A DNA stretch of 64,000 nt from Membranipora membranacea (taxonomy: Eukaryota > Bryozoa > Gymnolaemata > Cheilostomatida > Membraniporidae): NCBI GenBank assembly GCA_914767715.1, contig OU612067.1:20365162-20429161 (forward strand), in the 5' to 3' direction. The translations under genes and the position numbers were made by a program. Each line of letters starts with the position of its first letter. Positions within the stretch are counted from its first letter, which is position 1. Below the pieces are notes generated by a model. The model made no database searches. It saw only the letters and a list, made by a program, of their open reading frames with translations, and had not been told where the DNA came from. This document shows positions 11,590 to 24,979 of this stretch, piece by piece.

Positions 11590-13300
11590 AAAATACACAC
11601 AACACTTTAGACTAACCCTATGTAGTATTAAATTAGATTGTTCATTGTGGGATATTACATGGAAAGTCCTGTATCCTTAACCACAACACTTACAGGAGTG
11701 CCATATGCTCACTAGCATCATACGTGTAGCACTAAATCAGTTGTCAATTGTAATAGGTGAGACAATATCCATGTTACATAATGGATGCAATTATAATGAC
11801 AAGTTGTTATATTGTGATCGGTATTATAATAATGTATATATCTATTTATATTTAGAATAGATGTTGATGCTGGAGCTGATACTGATCCCTCATATTAAAT
11901 AATCATTTTCTTATCGTTATTGGATATCATTATGAACTAGGAGCATATAAACAAGAGTGCTGCAGGCACACTATTACCACATTTGTGATTAGTTTGAGAC
12001 TAAGGCCGGATGCACTTTTTCGGTGGAATCGGGTCCAATACAGTGTATGAAGTAAACCTTCCATTACTACCATTTAATCAAAAATATGTGTGAATTTATA
12101 ATATACTCATAATGGTGGATCAGGTCAATCCGGTAAATGTTCTCATTCCCGGTAACACCAAAACATTGCATTGTGGGATATTACATGGGAAGTCCTGTAT
12201 CCTTTGCACAACAACAGGAGTACCATATGCACACTATTATCACATCATATTTTCAGCCTCGGAGTCCTACACCAATATTTCACAAAGTAAGTGCATCTAA
12301 ATCTAACACATGATTATAAATGTAATGGGTTTATTTATAATATACAAAGCTGTCTGCTATTCTATTCTATTCTTTCACATGTCAAGGTTTGTCCCTTCTC
12401 ATGTCCAAGTAAAACAGTACATATTTTCATTTTATTTGTAGATGTCAATTGAGATCCGAAAGTAAACATGCAATGTTTTGGGCCCAAGGTCTATCATTTT
12501 GATCCTGTAGCACTAGATAAATCAGTAATTTAATAATGTCATTATTGCTAGCAATACAAAAACACTACATTGTGGAATACTGAATTAAATACCCTATAGT
12601 CAATGTAAAGCAACAGCACTTGCAGATATGCTAGCAAACATATAGAGTATTTTACAGGTGTATATTTGTTGAAGAACAGGAAGGTGAGGCATTCCAACTG
12701 ACACTGAACCAACCCAGTGTTGAGATAGGAAGGCAAATCATATCGGTTAATGTGAATGAAAAAGTGCAATCTTTAGAGTTATTTGCAGTTGTTTCCAAAT
12801 CTTTGCCTTGATTAAAACAAAAGATCAGATTTTAAAACTAAACATAGAATTAGTGATACAACTCAATACATCAAACAGTATGATAGAAATTGATTAGTAA
12901 GGGGAGGGAAAGGGAATTTAGATTGGCTATGTTGTTGCTTCATGAGCCTAGTCTCATCCAACTGTAACCGACAGTAACTCATCTCTGTTAATAATGTAAC
13001 AGTATTTGGTGAAAAAATAATCATGTGTGTCTTTGCTCCTAAATATGTTATTACCAAAATTGTGCCACAAAGATTCCTGCATTTTCATCTCTCAGGAGGC
13101 AAGTTTTAGCAATAGCATGTTTTCAATGTTGAACTTCGGTCACGATGTGAGGACAATTTCCCTCCATTTAGATAATTAGAAACAGGATTACAATCATAAG
13201 AATGCATCACAAATGGGAAACTCATACTTTTTTAGTTCCTCTATGAAAACTATCACCGACGATTTCACCAAGTGTCAATGATTGTCAATGACAATCAATT
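11590..13300. other. Non-coding AT-rich stretch
   Basis: No exon is supported. Short blocks resemble the flanking repeats: the phrase around 12,160-12,200 recurs near 11,640-11,680, and a run at about 12,880-12,920 resembles 3,460-3,500, so this is probably a decayed older copy of the same unit. Confidence 0.5.
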
Positions 13301-13836
13301 TTCTGTAGCTGCAGGGAGTTGTTCGCTTGTTTCTGCGATGCGTTGCATGCATTTTCATCCCCTGGCAAATTTATCATCATTCACCCTCATTTGCATATCT
13401 ACTCATCTAGTTTGGGTGTGTGCTGTTTCCTAATAAGGGTTAATACCATGACCATATTTGGGGAACAGCGCATACTGGCACATCATCGCCCCATCATAAT
13501 TTTGGGGCACAGTCATACAAGCAGTGCTTGGAGCCAGATGGTGTAGCTTTGAGTGTTAGAGCAAAAGTTGTTAAATAATAATGACATACAAGGATTTTGT
13601 TTTTGTCCTCAAATCAGAGTGACACAGATGGAAAGGTATGTTTGCAATGATTATTCATCTGTTATATTTAATATGCTATTACGCATTTGCGATTTATTTG
13701 ATGCACCTTTTTCGTTTTATCTAGTTACCAATTGCTATCCTTCTGTCATCACAAAGTGATTGAACCTTGAATCGATTTCTCAAAGTAATTGAACTGTCAT
13801 TTGATTTCAGTGTTACGAGCAAATATACACCTCAAG

Positions 13837-16810
13837 CTTCGATTTGGTAGTGTCTGATAAAAATTGATAAAAACCCGGCGCACCATAACAGAGAACTGAT
13901 CTAATATTTAAACAGTAAAAATCACATAAACCAGTTGAGGACATTCCCAATTTTTGGAGTTGTCTCATTAAGAATAACGTCTTAGAGTTGTATCTTTTGA
14001 TTATAGTATTAACATGTGGAATAAAAGTCAAGTGGTCATCAATGTAGATACCTAAAAACTTCATCACCTGGGAGGGATTGATGCTACCATTCTCATAAAA
14101 TACTGGATTTCGGTGTTCTTGTAAATAATTCAAATAAAAATTCAAAATGACAGTCTTGTCAGCATTTAGGAGCATGTGATTGTTTGCTGACCATAGAGCG
14201 GTCTGTTGAATGGCTGGCACAATTGATTGACTATCAGGGTTGCTCACTCTTAAATAGAAAGTGCTATCTTCTGCATACTTCACAGTTTTGAACTCGGGAA
14301 CTAAGAGATCGTTAATGTATATAAGCAACAATATTGGCCCCAGCTTTGTGCCCTGTGGAGCTCCAAAATTGATGTCAATGTATTCGGAAGTGGAGCTGTT
14401 GAATCTCACCCACTGCTTGCGTCATTTCAGGAAGTCTGCGATGAGTCTGGTAATCTGAGGGTGGAAGTTGTGGTTGTTCATTTTCTGCAGTACTATGGAT
14501 GGTTGCAGCCAATCAAAGGCTTTGGAAAAGTCCAAAGGCGCTAGCTGGATATACTTGGTTTGGAGTTTGTCGAGATCTGCTGTTATGTCATCAACAAGCT
14601 GGAGTATTGCATCAATGGTGCCTACTTTCTCCTGATATGCATACTGTGTTAGCTCAATTGTTTCCTGCAGTTTGCCCCACATTTCGTTAATCATAATTTG
14701 TTCGGCCAGTTTTCCAAGATGGAATAGCAAGGATATAGGCCGATAATCTTTGTATTTGCTAGGCTGTTTGGTTTTAGGCAGTGGTTTTACTTCTGCACTC
14801 TTCCAGATATCCGGATACTCCCCACAGTCTATCATTGTGTTCATTATGTGATGTACCGATTACACAGGTCTTCACGACCGTCTTTTGACACCCAGGATGG
14901 AGAATCTAGAGTGTTACATGCCTTGGTATGGTTGATTTTACTGAGCAGCACTTTTATCTCACCTAAACTGATGTGTTGTAGAGGAGTATGTGATGATGGT
15001 GTGTCAGGTAGGGATTCTTGGTTGATTGGCTGTTTTGGTTGTTGGTAGTGAGTTTTTTTACAGTTGCCCACCACTTTTTAGCATTTTTGTTGTCATTCAG
15101 CTGTTTGCCTACAAACTTCCTCTTGCTAGTTCTAATCATTTGCTAAACCATCGACTTGAGCTGCTTGTAACCAGAGCTGCCTTTGTTGTATGCTTTGTCC
15201 CTGGCTGTGATGGTTTTATCAATGTCTGCAGTTATCCAGGGCGGCTTGTCCTGTCGCTGTTTTTTAATCTGGTACGGACAATGTTTATCAAGGAGCTGAT
15301 CGATAGATTCGTGCAGATAAACAGCCTGTTGGTGAACATTTTGCTCGTTGCGAACATTACTCCAATCATTTTGTGATAATGATACCAGAAACTCATTCTT
15401 GTGACCTGGAGTGATGAGGCGTATTTTTACTGGGATGTAACGTTTGTGTTTTGCTGGCTGTCCTTTCATGAGTACACAGCAGTGATCGTTGTCGCCGAGT
15501 GGAGATAAGTTTTCAGCTGCATTGTATTCCTCTACATTGGTTAACACAAGGTCTAGTTTGTTGTTTTCTTGAGTAGGGTAATTAACCAGGTCATGCATGG
15601 GCGTCAGAAGGATTCACCAAGGGGTGCTCCTTTTAGCTGTGGAGTAGTTAGTGGCATGTGTAAACGGGGAGGGCGCGGGACGGGTGCAAAAGTGCCCTCC
15701 TGCCGACGAAAATTTTTTGAAATTCGAGACCCAAAAAGAGACATTCTGGTACATACCAGCCAACTTTTATGGATGAGCAACACCAAGCATGATAACAAAA
15801 ATATTTAATAGCAACAGCCTCTTGCCCGGGCCCAGATTGAAAGTTCTAGCGATAAAAGAAAACATTGAGTTCCAATTGTTAAAAAAAAAAAATTTTAAAC
15901 CTCCCAAGGGGTGCTCACTTGAGCACCCTGAGCACCCCTTCTGACGCCCATGAGGTCATGTAGGTTGAACTGTTCCAATAGATCTTCCACAGCTAATTTA
16001 TTAAAATCACTATTTATGAGGAATCTTGACTGTGGGTACTTCTTATGCAATTTCAGTAGCGTAGTCGGTATTGTTGTGTTTCTGACCGCTAAACATTAGG
16101 TGGACGGTACAAACAGCCAACTATAATAGGAGAGTAGGATTTGATGTTTATTTTTGCCCAGAGTGCAGAGAAAGTGCTGGATGTTTCTGAGGATATAGTT
16201 GTTGCATCGAGGTGGTCATGCAAGAAAATCCCTACACCTCCTCCTATTTTTTTTGTCCTGTTGCAAAAGTGGGTTTTATATCCATCGATATTAACAGTTT
16301 GCTGTTTGTCATTGTTAAGCCATGTCTCTATGGACAAATAATGCTTGGTTTGTGTATTTCAGCATGAGCCTCCAATTCCGCAAGTTTCCAAGTGTTTAAC
16401 GACCTGCAATTTAATATAGAGCAGGCTGGATGGGTGACATTTCTTTTCTTTATTAGCTGTACTGGAATGTTGTTGTTATTAAGTGACCTGCAGTTTATGT
16501 ATTGAACGACAGGATGGCTCTGTGAGGTTTTCTTATCACTCGGTGCAGGTATTGGATCTGGTCTCGATTGTTGAGTGATATGTCTAGTTTTATGTTTGCC
16601 AGCTCTGCAGCCTCGCTTAGTTTTCCTTGAGTGTAATAGATTCTTAGTGCCTAGTCCTTTAATTGCGCTAGTTTGAGATATAATATCTAAGATCTGTTTG
16701 TTGATAATTTGAAATCCATTGCTGTTGCAGTCTTTTAAGTTGAGTATATCTGCTCTGCTATAGCTAGTACGATTATCCGACATATTATATGAGTGGATCG
16801 GCAACGCCAA
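13837..16810 (-). mobile_element. Near full-length CR1/L2-like LINE, inactivated
   Basis: A minus-strand non-LTR retrotransposon of about 3 kb. From 5' to 3': a basic N-terminal region and start of the endonuclease (16,328-16,810), endonuclease core (16,089-16,337, with GGGVGIFLHDH and YRPPN), linker (15,143-15,598), then reverse transcriptase in two frames (14,422-14,844 with YRPISLL and LDFSKAFD; 13,813-14,409 with GAPQGTKLGPILL and YAED). The catalytic YADD is changed to YAED and several frames are broken. A hAT-like MITE interrupts the linker at 15,596-15,952. Its 3' end abuts the intron repeat that ends at 13,836. ORF1 and a poly-A tail are not seen. Confidence 0.85.
15596..15952. mobile_element. 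hAT-like MITE, 357 bp, inside the LINE
   Basis: The ends are the 16-bp perfect inverted repeat CATGGGCGTCAGAAGG. The 8-bp target AGGTCATG is present on both sides (15,588-15,595 and 15,953-15,960). An 8-bp duplication and a GGGCGT-type end are usual for hAT elements. The inside has no transposase, so it is non-autonomous. The insertion splits the LINE coding region. The same junction is present at 272/273 in copy 1, so it predates the duplication. Confidence 0.88.
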
Positions 16811-18429
16811 TATCTATTCGCACATATGTTTTCAGAGTTATAGTCCAAGATTTAAGCAGCGTGATCAACTAAATTCACAGAGCACCAGTTAGGTGCAGCC
16901 TACCACGGGGCAAACTAGCTAACTAATGTGAACATGTCAACTAACTTGGCCCAACATATTGTACCTCTAAGTGGATCAGGTCAATCCAGTATAAGCTCTT
17001 ATTGCTGTTAATACCAGAATACTACATTGCGGGATACTAAATGGAATGTCATCTATCCTATATCCAGCAAAAGGAGGGCAAGAAAGTAAATTCTCCAATT
17101 CTGACAAATGATCATAAATATGTAATGCTCCATATAAAATACAGATTTCTTTACAACTCTGTCCATTCACATGTCAAGGGTTTTCTCATGTCAAAGTTAG
17201 ACGACTCATGATTTTATATTTTTTCTTCGGTTTTGATCTTAGAGTGAAAAGTGAACATGTCATCTTTAATAACAATTAGTAATAAGTTCAATTCAAGAAA
17301 TGTCAACTAGAACTAGTATGATAGAAATCAATCAATAAGGGAGGGAAGGGAATATATATTGACCATTATTCTTTGCTTCCATGCTCTGCTATAAAAGAGT
17401 GAAAGTTTACTTCTCTCCCAAACCACATTTTTATCGCATTTTTTGTTGCTGCATGAATCTAACTCACAGTTGTTGCAAAAAAAAACATCTGTCTTTGCTC
17501 ATATATATATATTACCAACCAGAAACATGTAAACATTGACCCATGCTTTTATTTACTTTCTATAGAATGTTTGCTACTCCAAATGTTTTTTCATAGCAGA
17601 ATACCAAAGAGATGTTAACAATTTCTCTTAATTAAGATAATAATTCAGTGCGGAATTACAATCACAGGAATGCATTTCTAGGGCGGGGGCGCTCATAATA
17701 TTTTGATTCATTTATGAAGACTATCGGCGAAAACTTCACTGAAATTCAATAATTGCCAACAATTGATTTTTAAGTGAATGCAAGTTTTTAAAATCTGTTA
17801 CATTTGTTATAAATTTGAATTAATCTGTAAAAAGCTTATACTAAGTATTATCTGTAACAAATTTTTGTGTACATTAAATTCAGAGCATTTAATTCAGAGT
17901 ACTGAAGTGTGGGTTTCTTTTTTATTTTATTTATATTAGCTCTTGATTACAAGAACACAAATTGCTAGCAATTGCGTTTGGTCTGTTACCGCAGTTATTT
18001 CATTTTCAAACTTCAAGGTAGCTTTATATTTCGACCTGAAATAATATTTATTATCATTATCGGGAAATTGTCTTACTAATCAGAGTGAATCGCTCATCAT
18101 TCTTGTCATACTGAAGACAGATTTCTGCACCCATTTATACATCACACAACAGGACAGTTTTTAAAGAGGTTACGAGTATCCATAAAACATGCGTGCAAAA
18201 TGCACCTTACCTAACCTACCTACCTTTACCTTACCTAACCAGAAAATTAAACTTTTTTACACTAAAATGAGTCACGAAAAGGTCTAAATGGAATACGATC
18301 ACTGGAACACGGACGCGGATTCTATATAATTTATTTATAGCAGAAAATACCACTTGAAGTACTCAAAATTCACAAAATAGTTACTGTTCATCAGAAGCAG
18401 CATTGGTATATGAAGGGAAGTAAACTCAC

Positions 18430-18492
18430 CATTTAGATAAGGTTTCCAGACCACACTGCCTGATATTAAGCTCTTTTAGAGATCTGAGATTA
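18430..18492 (-). CDS. Half LRR exon (one repeat), copy 2
   Basis: Same 63-bp mini-exon as at 4,572-4,634, with the acceptor-like TACTCAG and GTGAGT donor kept and phase 2 at both ends. Sequence is unchanged from copy 1 across the coding part as read. Confidence 0.5.
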
Positions 18493-19073
18493 CTGAGTAC
18501 TGAAGTGTGGGTTTCTACGTTATTTTATTTATATTAGCTCTTGATTCCAAGAACACAAATTGCTAGCAATTGCGTTGGGTCTGTTACCGCAGTTATTTCA
18601 TTTTCAAACTTCAAGGTAGCTTTATATTTCAACCAGAAATAATATTTATTATTATTATCGGGAAATTGTCTTACTAATCAGAGTGAATTGCTCATCATTC
18701 TTGTCATACTGATGACAGATTTCTGCACACATTTATACATCACACAACAGGACAGTTTTTAAAGAGGTTACGAGTATCCATAAAACATGCACGCAAAATG
18801 CACCTTACCTAACCAGAAAATTAAACTTTTTAACACTAAAATGAGTCACGAAAAGGTCTAAATATAATACGATCACTGGAACACGGACGCCTGGAATAAA
18901 GGCAACTCAGAGTCACATTGATATTTTACCTCATCATTCAGCAGTTACAACTTCAGGGACAGATTCTATATAATTTATTTATAGCAGAAAATAAAACTTG
19001 GAGTACTCAAAATTCACAAAATAGTTACTGTTCATCAGAAGCAGCATTGGTATATAAAGGGAAGTAAACTCAC

Positions 19074-19211
19074 CATTCAGGTAAGGTCTTCAGACCACAC
19101 CTCCAGATATCCAGCTCTTTTAGAGATCTGAGATTAGATAACTCATCAGGTAATGTGATGTCATGATTATATGATACATCAAGCTTCTCTAGGCTTGTTA
19201 GGGAGCCGATC
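19074..19211 (-). CDS. LRR exon B, copy 2
   Basis: 138-bp minus-strand exon, TTTACAG to GTGAGT, phase 2-2. It differs from the 5,213-5,350 copy by several substitutions, most clustered in the second repeat (ELDIWRCGLKTLPEW instead of QLDIKECGLKTLPEW). The LRR consensus leucines are all kept, while variable surface positions have changed. That is compatible with selection on the binding face but also with chance. Confidence 0.85.
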
Positions 19212-19759
19212 CTGTAAAGAATAAACTCGTGTCATGCAGGAAAATTTACAAATTTACTCAATAACAGATATTTGTTCACTACACCTCGATTATTCTGTCT
19301 ATGCTTTTGCTGATGTGCATTGATGTCATCTGATTTGGTCTAATTATGATTGTATTGACAGAATTTATATTTCAGAATTTTAGAATCAAAACATCAGAGC
19401 AGCACCAACAACACACAAAATAGGTAATGAATTCATCAATTTAAACACGAAAAAACAAATTCTGTGCGCACCCAGTGATGCATTTTTGGAGTAACTTGAG
19501 AAAAAGATTGTTAGATTTTTACAACATGAAAAATTAATTACAATGTGCCTCATAGTAATCTCCACTCCATACTCTAACTCTCTCTTGCTTTTCGTATCAT
19601 TGATAAGTTCTCACGCCATAAAGATCGCCATTAGGTTATCTGTTTGTGGGGGGGGGAGAAGATGGAGATAGCTGACATGTTTTCTTCATTTTCTCTTAAT
19701 ATTCTTGTTATTTAACTGATGAAGTCTATAAATTAATTTGTCTTCCACATCACACTTAC

Positions 19760-19784
19760 CGCTTGAGCTGATCACTGTCTGGTA
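19760..19784 (-). pseudogene. Remnant of LRR leading exon, copy 2
   Basis: Same truncated exon end with GTAAGTG donor as at 5,910-5,934. Confidence 0.75.
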
Positions 19785-21337
19785 TATCTATCTAACTAGT
19801 ATGTCAAGTAAGGGTTACAAAGGGCACAAATATAATGCAACCGCATGTACACACATCATGCCATGTTTCATATTCTTTCTTTATAATATAAATGTGATAT
19901 ATCGCTTTTTAAATCTTTTTAATATTGTATTGGTGATCATGTCCAATAGTTATTCACAGTTGAAACCTCCTAAATATTTGACATTGAGTCGCAGTGACCT
20001 CTGGAAGTTTATTTTGGGGCAAAAGTGCCCTTTTATAAATTGAGCCCTCTGTGCTTTGTTTTTGAGGTATTTGATTAGTTTATGCTTTCATCATATAGAG
20101 GAGGCATGGCACTATCAGAATGAGTGACATTTTAGTGAAACTTTATGCTTTTAGGTCTCCTGTCTTCGTGTCTTGAAATTGATTTTTGCAATAGTCATAT
20201 GGCCATTTCTGACCCCTCATTACATGCGACCCCAATAATGCAGAAACTAAAAGTCAGTGTACCATTCTGGTCTTTTACTGTCACTTCCATCAATAATATT
20301 ACCAGCTTACAGATCCTGGTTGTCACAACTGTAACAGATAATAACCAAAATTTTCACTAATTACGGTCAAAATTTTCGAGCCAAAATTCAGAAATCAGGA
20401 AGATGTCAGTCAAATTTATTGTCAGCATGATGAACAGCGGGAGATTGTCTAAACTTTGATCTAAGCGAGTATTGATTATGGCTTTCAATCTTGAGATAGT
20501 TGGACTTTTGTGGCTAAACTAGCTTTATTAGGTCCAAAACATGCACTCCTCTCCAGCCAAAAACTGAAAATAGGTTAAACAACATCTTATACACACCAGC
20601 TTCCAATAAAGTAGAGAGTATATCTAAGGTTTTGATCGTGGCGTTTGATGATAAGTTCAGCAGTTATGGTAACTTACTGCATTATTTTGCCCGATGCTGC
20701 CTATATGTTTTCAATGTATTTTAGTTAATGTACAATTAATGAAGTGAGAAACTTGCGGTTTAAAAAAATTTGAGATATCAGACATAAGTCAGACTACTAG
20801 CTACAAGTCTGTGAAGGAATTTTTTGAGGTGGGACAAGTAGTTCCTGAGAAACTGATGTGATGAGATGATGCATTTCTCTGCAGCCCATCCTTACTTTAT
20901 TTGCCCCTTGTTATCTTAAACATCTTATATTGATACAATCTGTATTGATAGTTTTCATTTTTCTTAGAGTTAATGGAGAACAAAAATAAATGTTGCTTTA
21001 CAGTACTGTGAAATCCTCACCATGCAACTAATTTTTGATGCATAATAATATCGAATCATATTCCTGGTCACCCAGGCAGCCTACAATACATTTGTGTACC
21101 TCATGCCATAGGTTTCAAAAACTGAGACCGGTATGACAAACCAACTGCGTCCTACCAACTAGCTTGGTGGGTAGAGTTTTGTAATTTTCCCTATACAAAT
21201 ATTGCTTAACTTTATCATAAGTAACTGCCTGACTAGAAAATACATGTTACATGATCAAGTGACAGCGGAGCTAAGAATATTAAAAATGTAAGTATAACTC
21301 ATGGCTAAACAAAGGAGTAACAGTCCCCTGCTACTCC

Positions 21338-22302
21338 TTGGCCAGCCAAAAAATGGCACATCTTCCCTCATCTAGGGTGCAGCCTTCTCCCCCGTTCACT
21401 CACACTGGACTGGATGTTTTTGGCCCTTTCATGGTCCAGGACTACAGGAAACAGCTGAAGAGGTATGGCCTGATATTTACATGCATGGCAAGTAGGGCTG
21501 TCCATCTCGAAGTCTTGGTCGATCTCACCACTGACTGCTTCATCAATGGAATGAGGAACTTCCTGGCTATCCGGGCACCAGTAAAAGTGTTCTATTCGGA
21601 CATAGATACAAACTTCGTTGGTGCCGATAATGAGCTCCAGAAACGATTAGATGTACTGTCCACACAAGAGCTGAAGAAATTTCTGGAATCTCATCACAGC
21701 ACCTTCAGCTTCAACGTTCCGTATGCCAGTCACATAGGAGGAGCATGGGAACGCTTTATCCGTACAGTTAGGAATGTGCTGCATGGTATTCTTTGCGAGA
21801 AGAAGTCTACTTGGCTGGATTCATCAAGCTTACTTACATTAATGTAAGAATGCATGTACATAATCAACTCGAGGGCTCTTACTACTCAACAACTCAGCAA
21901 AAACTCATCCAGCGAGCCTCTCCCTCTGACACCAAATAATCTACTAGGTCTACATCCGCCACCAGGAAAGTTTGAGGAACCAGACATCTACAGCAGAAAG
22001 CGATGGAGAAGAATACAGTATTTGGCGGAGCAGTTCTGGTGTAGATGGAAGCTGGAGTATTTACAAACACTTCAAACCAGATCCAAGTGGAATGAGAAAA
22101 AACAAAACAGAAAGGTGACGTGGTACTCCTGAAGGACGAGGATACACCAAGATGTGAATGGAGACTTGCCAGAATCCTCAACGGTGTAGAGAGCCCAGAC
22201 AGCCTGGTAAGGAAGGTGGAGCTGAAGACTTCGTCAGGGCAAGTGTACCAGCACCCTATCCACAATCTGACACTACTCGTACCCAGCCAAACTAAAAGTT
22301 GA
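21338..22302 (+). mobile_element. BEL/Pao integrase region, copy 2 (degenerate)
   Basis: Near-identical to 7,488-8,452, including the same frame breaks. The only coding change I notice in the integrase frame is Asp to His at the seventh or eighth residue of the open stretch. The shared lesions show that both copies were already dead when the block was duplicated. Confidence 0.88.
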
Positions 22303-23536
22303 TTGGAAAACCGGAGGGTTCACAGTGGACGTATAGCTGCGGGGAGTTGTGCGCTTGTTTCTGGAATGCTTTGCATGCGTTTACCACCCCTGGCAAACTT
22401 ATCATCATTCACCCTCATTGCATATCTATTCATCTAGTTTGTGTGTGTGCTGTTTCCTAATAAGGGTTAATACCATGACCATATTTGGGGAACAGCGCAT
22501 ACTGGCACATCATAATTTTGGGGCGTAGTCATACAAGCAGTGCTTGGGGCCAGGTTGTCTAGCTTTGAATGTGAGAGTAAAAGTTGTTAAATAATGTTGA
22601 TGTAGAAGGATTATGTTTTTTGTACTCAAATCAGAGTGACACAGATGTAAAGGTATGTTTGCAATGATTATTTATCTGTTATACTTAATATGCTATTACA
22701 CATTTGCATTTATTTGATGCAGCTTTTACATATTATCTATTTACCAATTGTTATCCTTCTGTCATCACATAATGATTGAACCTTGAATTGATATCTCAAA
22801 GTAATTGAACCGTTTTTTGATTTCAGTTTTACGAGCAAATATAACACCTCAACAGTAAATCCTGTCACAAATCACTCGAGTGCAGAAACTAGTTAAGCGT
22901 GCTGATGTGTGGGCTTCTCAACTGTATTTATATTTAGCTCTTAATTTCTCAAGAATACAAATTGCTCTCAATAGTGTTGGGTCAAGTACAGTAGTTTAAT
23001 CATTTCAACCTGAAATAATTCCTATCGGGACACTATGCCATTAGAGTGTAAATTACATCATTCTTATCATATTGAAAACTGTTCTCGGCCAAATATATGA
23101 TAGGACTGGATACATAGGATCCTGAACACAACAGCATTTTCTTAGCCTTATCACAAGACAGGGCGGACTTTAAAAAAACAAGCTCACAAAACTAACCACC
23201 CGATTTTCAGAAAATTTAAGTTTTTAACGCTAAACTCAATATAAAAAACAACTTTATGACACTTTCAAATTACATTCCCTGATGATAAGTAGAGCATTTT
23301 ATTGATTGTTGATGCCGATTTTGGATCTGATGGCGAGGGAGAACAAATACAAGGACTCAAGGGATTTCAAATTAAACAATTATAAGACGTTGTGGAGCCT
23401 AGGCATGTTGAATCTTTCACTGGACAGGTGTATAAAAATGTTAATAAAAATAGATAATCATTTATTTTAAATTCAATTCACTTGATATGGTTTAGATGAA
23501 TGATTTTTGTTTTTATATGAAGGGAAGTAAACTCAC

Positions 23537-23599
23537 CATTTAGATAAGGTTTCCAGACCACACTGCCTGATATTAAGCTCTTTTAGAGATCTGAGATTA
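23537..23599 (-). CDS. Half LRR exon (one repeat), copy 3
   Basis: Third copy of the 63-bp mini-exon, with the same splice signals and phase 2-2. Confidence 0.5.
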
Positions 23600-24180
23600 C
23601 TGAGTACTGAAGTGTGGGTTTCTACGTTATTTTATTTATATTAGCTCTTGATTCCAAGAACACAAATTGCTAGCAATTGCGTTGGGTCTGTTACCGCAGT
23701 TATTTCATTTTCAAACTTCAAGGTAGCTTTATATTTCAACCAGAAATAATATTTATTATTATTATCGGGAAATTGTCTTACTAATCAGAGTGAATTGCTC
23801 ATCATTCTTGTCATACTGATGACAGATTTCTGCACACATTTATACATCACACAACAGGACAGTTTTTAAAGAGGTTACGAGTATCCATAAAACATGCACG
23901 CAAAATGCACCTTACCTAACCAGAAAATTAAACTTTTTAACACTAAAATGAGTCACGAAAAGGTCTAAATATAATACGATCACTGGAACACGGACGCCTG
24001 GAATAAAGGCAACTCAGAGTCACATTGATATTTTACCTCATCATTCAGCAGTTACAACTTCAGGGACAGATTCTATATAATTTATTTATAGCAGAAAATA
24101 AAACTTGAAGTACTCAAAATTCACAAAATAGTTACTGTTCATCAGAAGCAGCATTGGTATATAAAGGGAAGTAAACTCAC

Positions 24181-24318
24181 CATTCAGGTAAGGTTTTCAG
24201 ATAACACCATCTGATATTCAGCTCTTTTAGAGATCTGAGATTAGATAACTCATCAGGTAATGTGATGTCACGATTATATGATACATCAAGCTTCTCTAGG
24301 CTTGTTAGGGAGCCGATC
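24181..24318 (-). CDS. LRR exon B, copy 3
   Basis: 138-bp minus-strand exon, phase 2-2, two LRRs, with second-repeat end ELNIRWCYLKTLPEW. It is the only B copy that has the complete leading exon (24,980-25,211) next upstream, and the join reads QLKR-IGSLTSLEKL in frame. This pair is therefore the best supported piece of the working gene. Confidence 0.88.
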
Positions 24319-24979
24319 CTGTAAAGAATAAACTCATGTCATGCAGGAAAATTTACAAATTTACTCAATAACAGATATATTTTGTTCACTACATCTCTAT
24401 TATTCGGTCTACGCTTTTGCTGATGTGCAATTGATATCATCCGATCTGGCTCTAATTATAATTGTATTGACAGAATTTACATTTAAGAATCAAAACATCA
24501 GAGCAGCACCACAACACACAAAATAGGTAATGAATTCATCAATTTAAACACGAATAAAAAAATTCTGGGCGCACCCAATAATGCATTTTTGGAGTAACTT
24601 GAGAAATAGATTGTTAGATTTTTACAACATGAAAAATTAAGTACCATTGTGCCTCATAGTAATCTCCATTCCATACACTATCTCTGTCTTGCTTTTTGTA
24701 TCATTGATAAGTTCTCACGCAATAAAGATCGACAATCTAGCCTTTTAAATTTGAATCTACTTCCAAGGGGTCCTCTGGTTGTGGGGAGAAAAGACGGTGA
24801 GTTTCAACCATCAAGTTTTTTTATCCAAAATCTATGCCCTAGCCATTAGGTTATCTGGTTGTTTGGGGGGGGGGGGAGAAGATGGAGATAGCTGACAAGT
24901 ATTTTTCTTTTTCTCTCAATATTCTTGTTATTTTAACTGATGAAGTCTATACAGAATTTATCTTCCACACCACACTTAC

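Larger units (their letters stand above)
15681..23512. repeat. Segmental duplication, copy 2
   Basis: Second copy of 1-9,690, in direct orientation. It lacks the 1.8-kb TIR element and holds an intact empty site for it near 17,112-17,121. It breaks off at about 23,512, where the sequence jumps into a third copy of the segment that begins at 4,552 and 18,410. The junction lies in an AT-rich stretch near a short shared tract, which fits unequal recombination. Confidence 0.93.
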
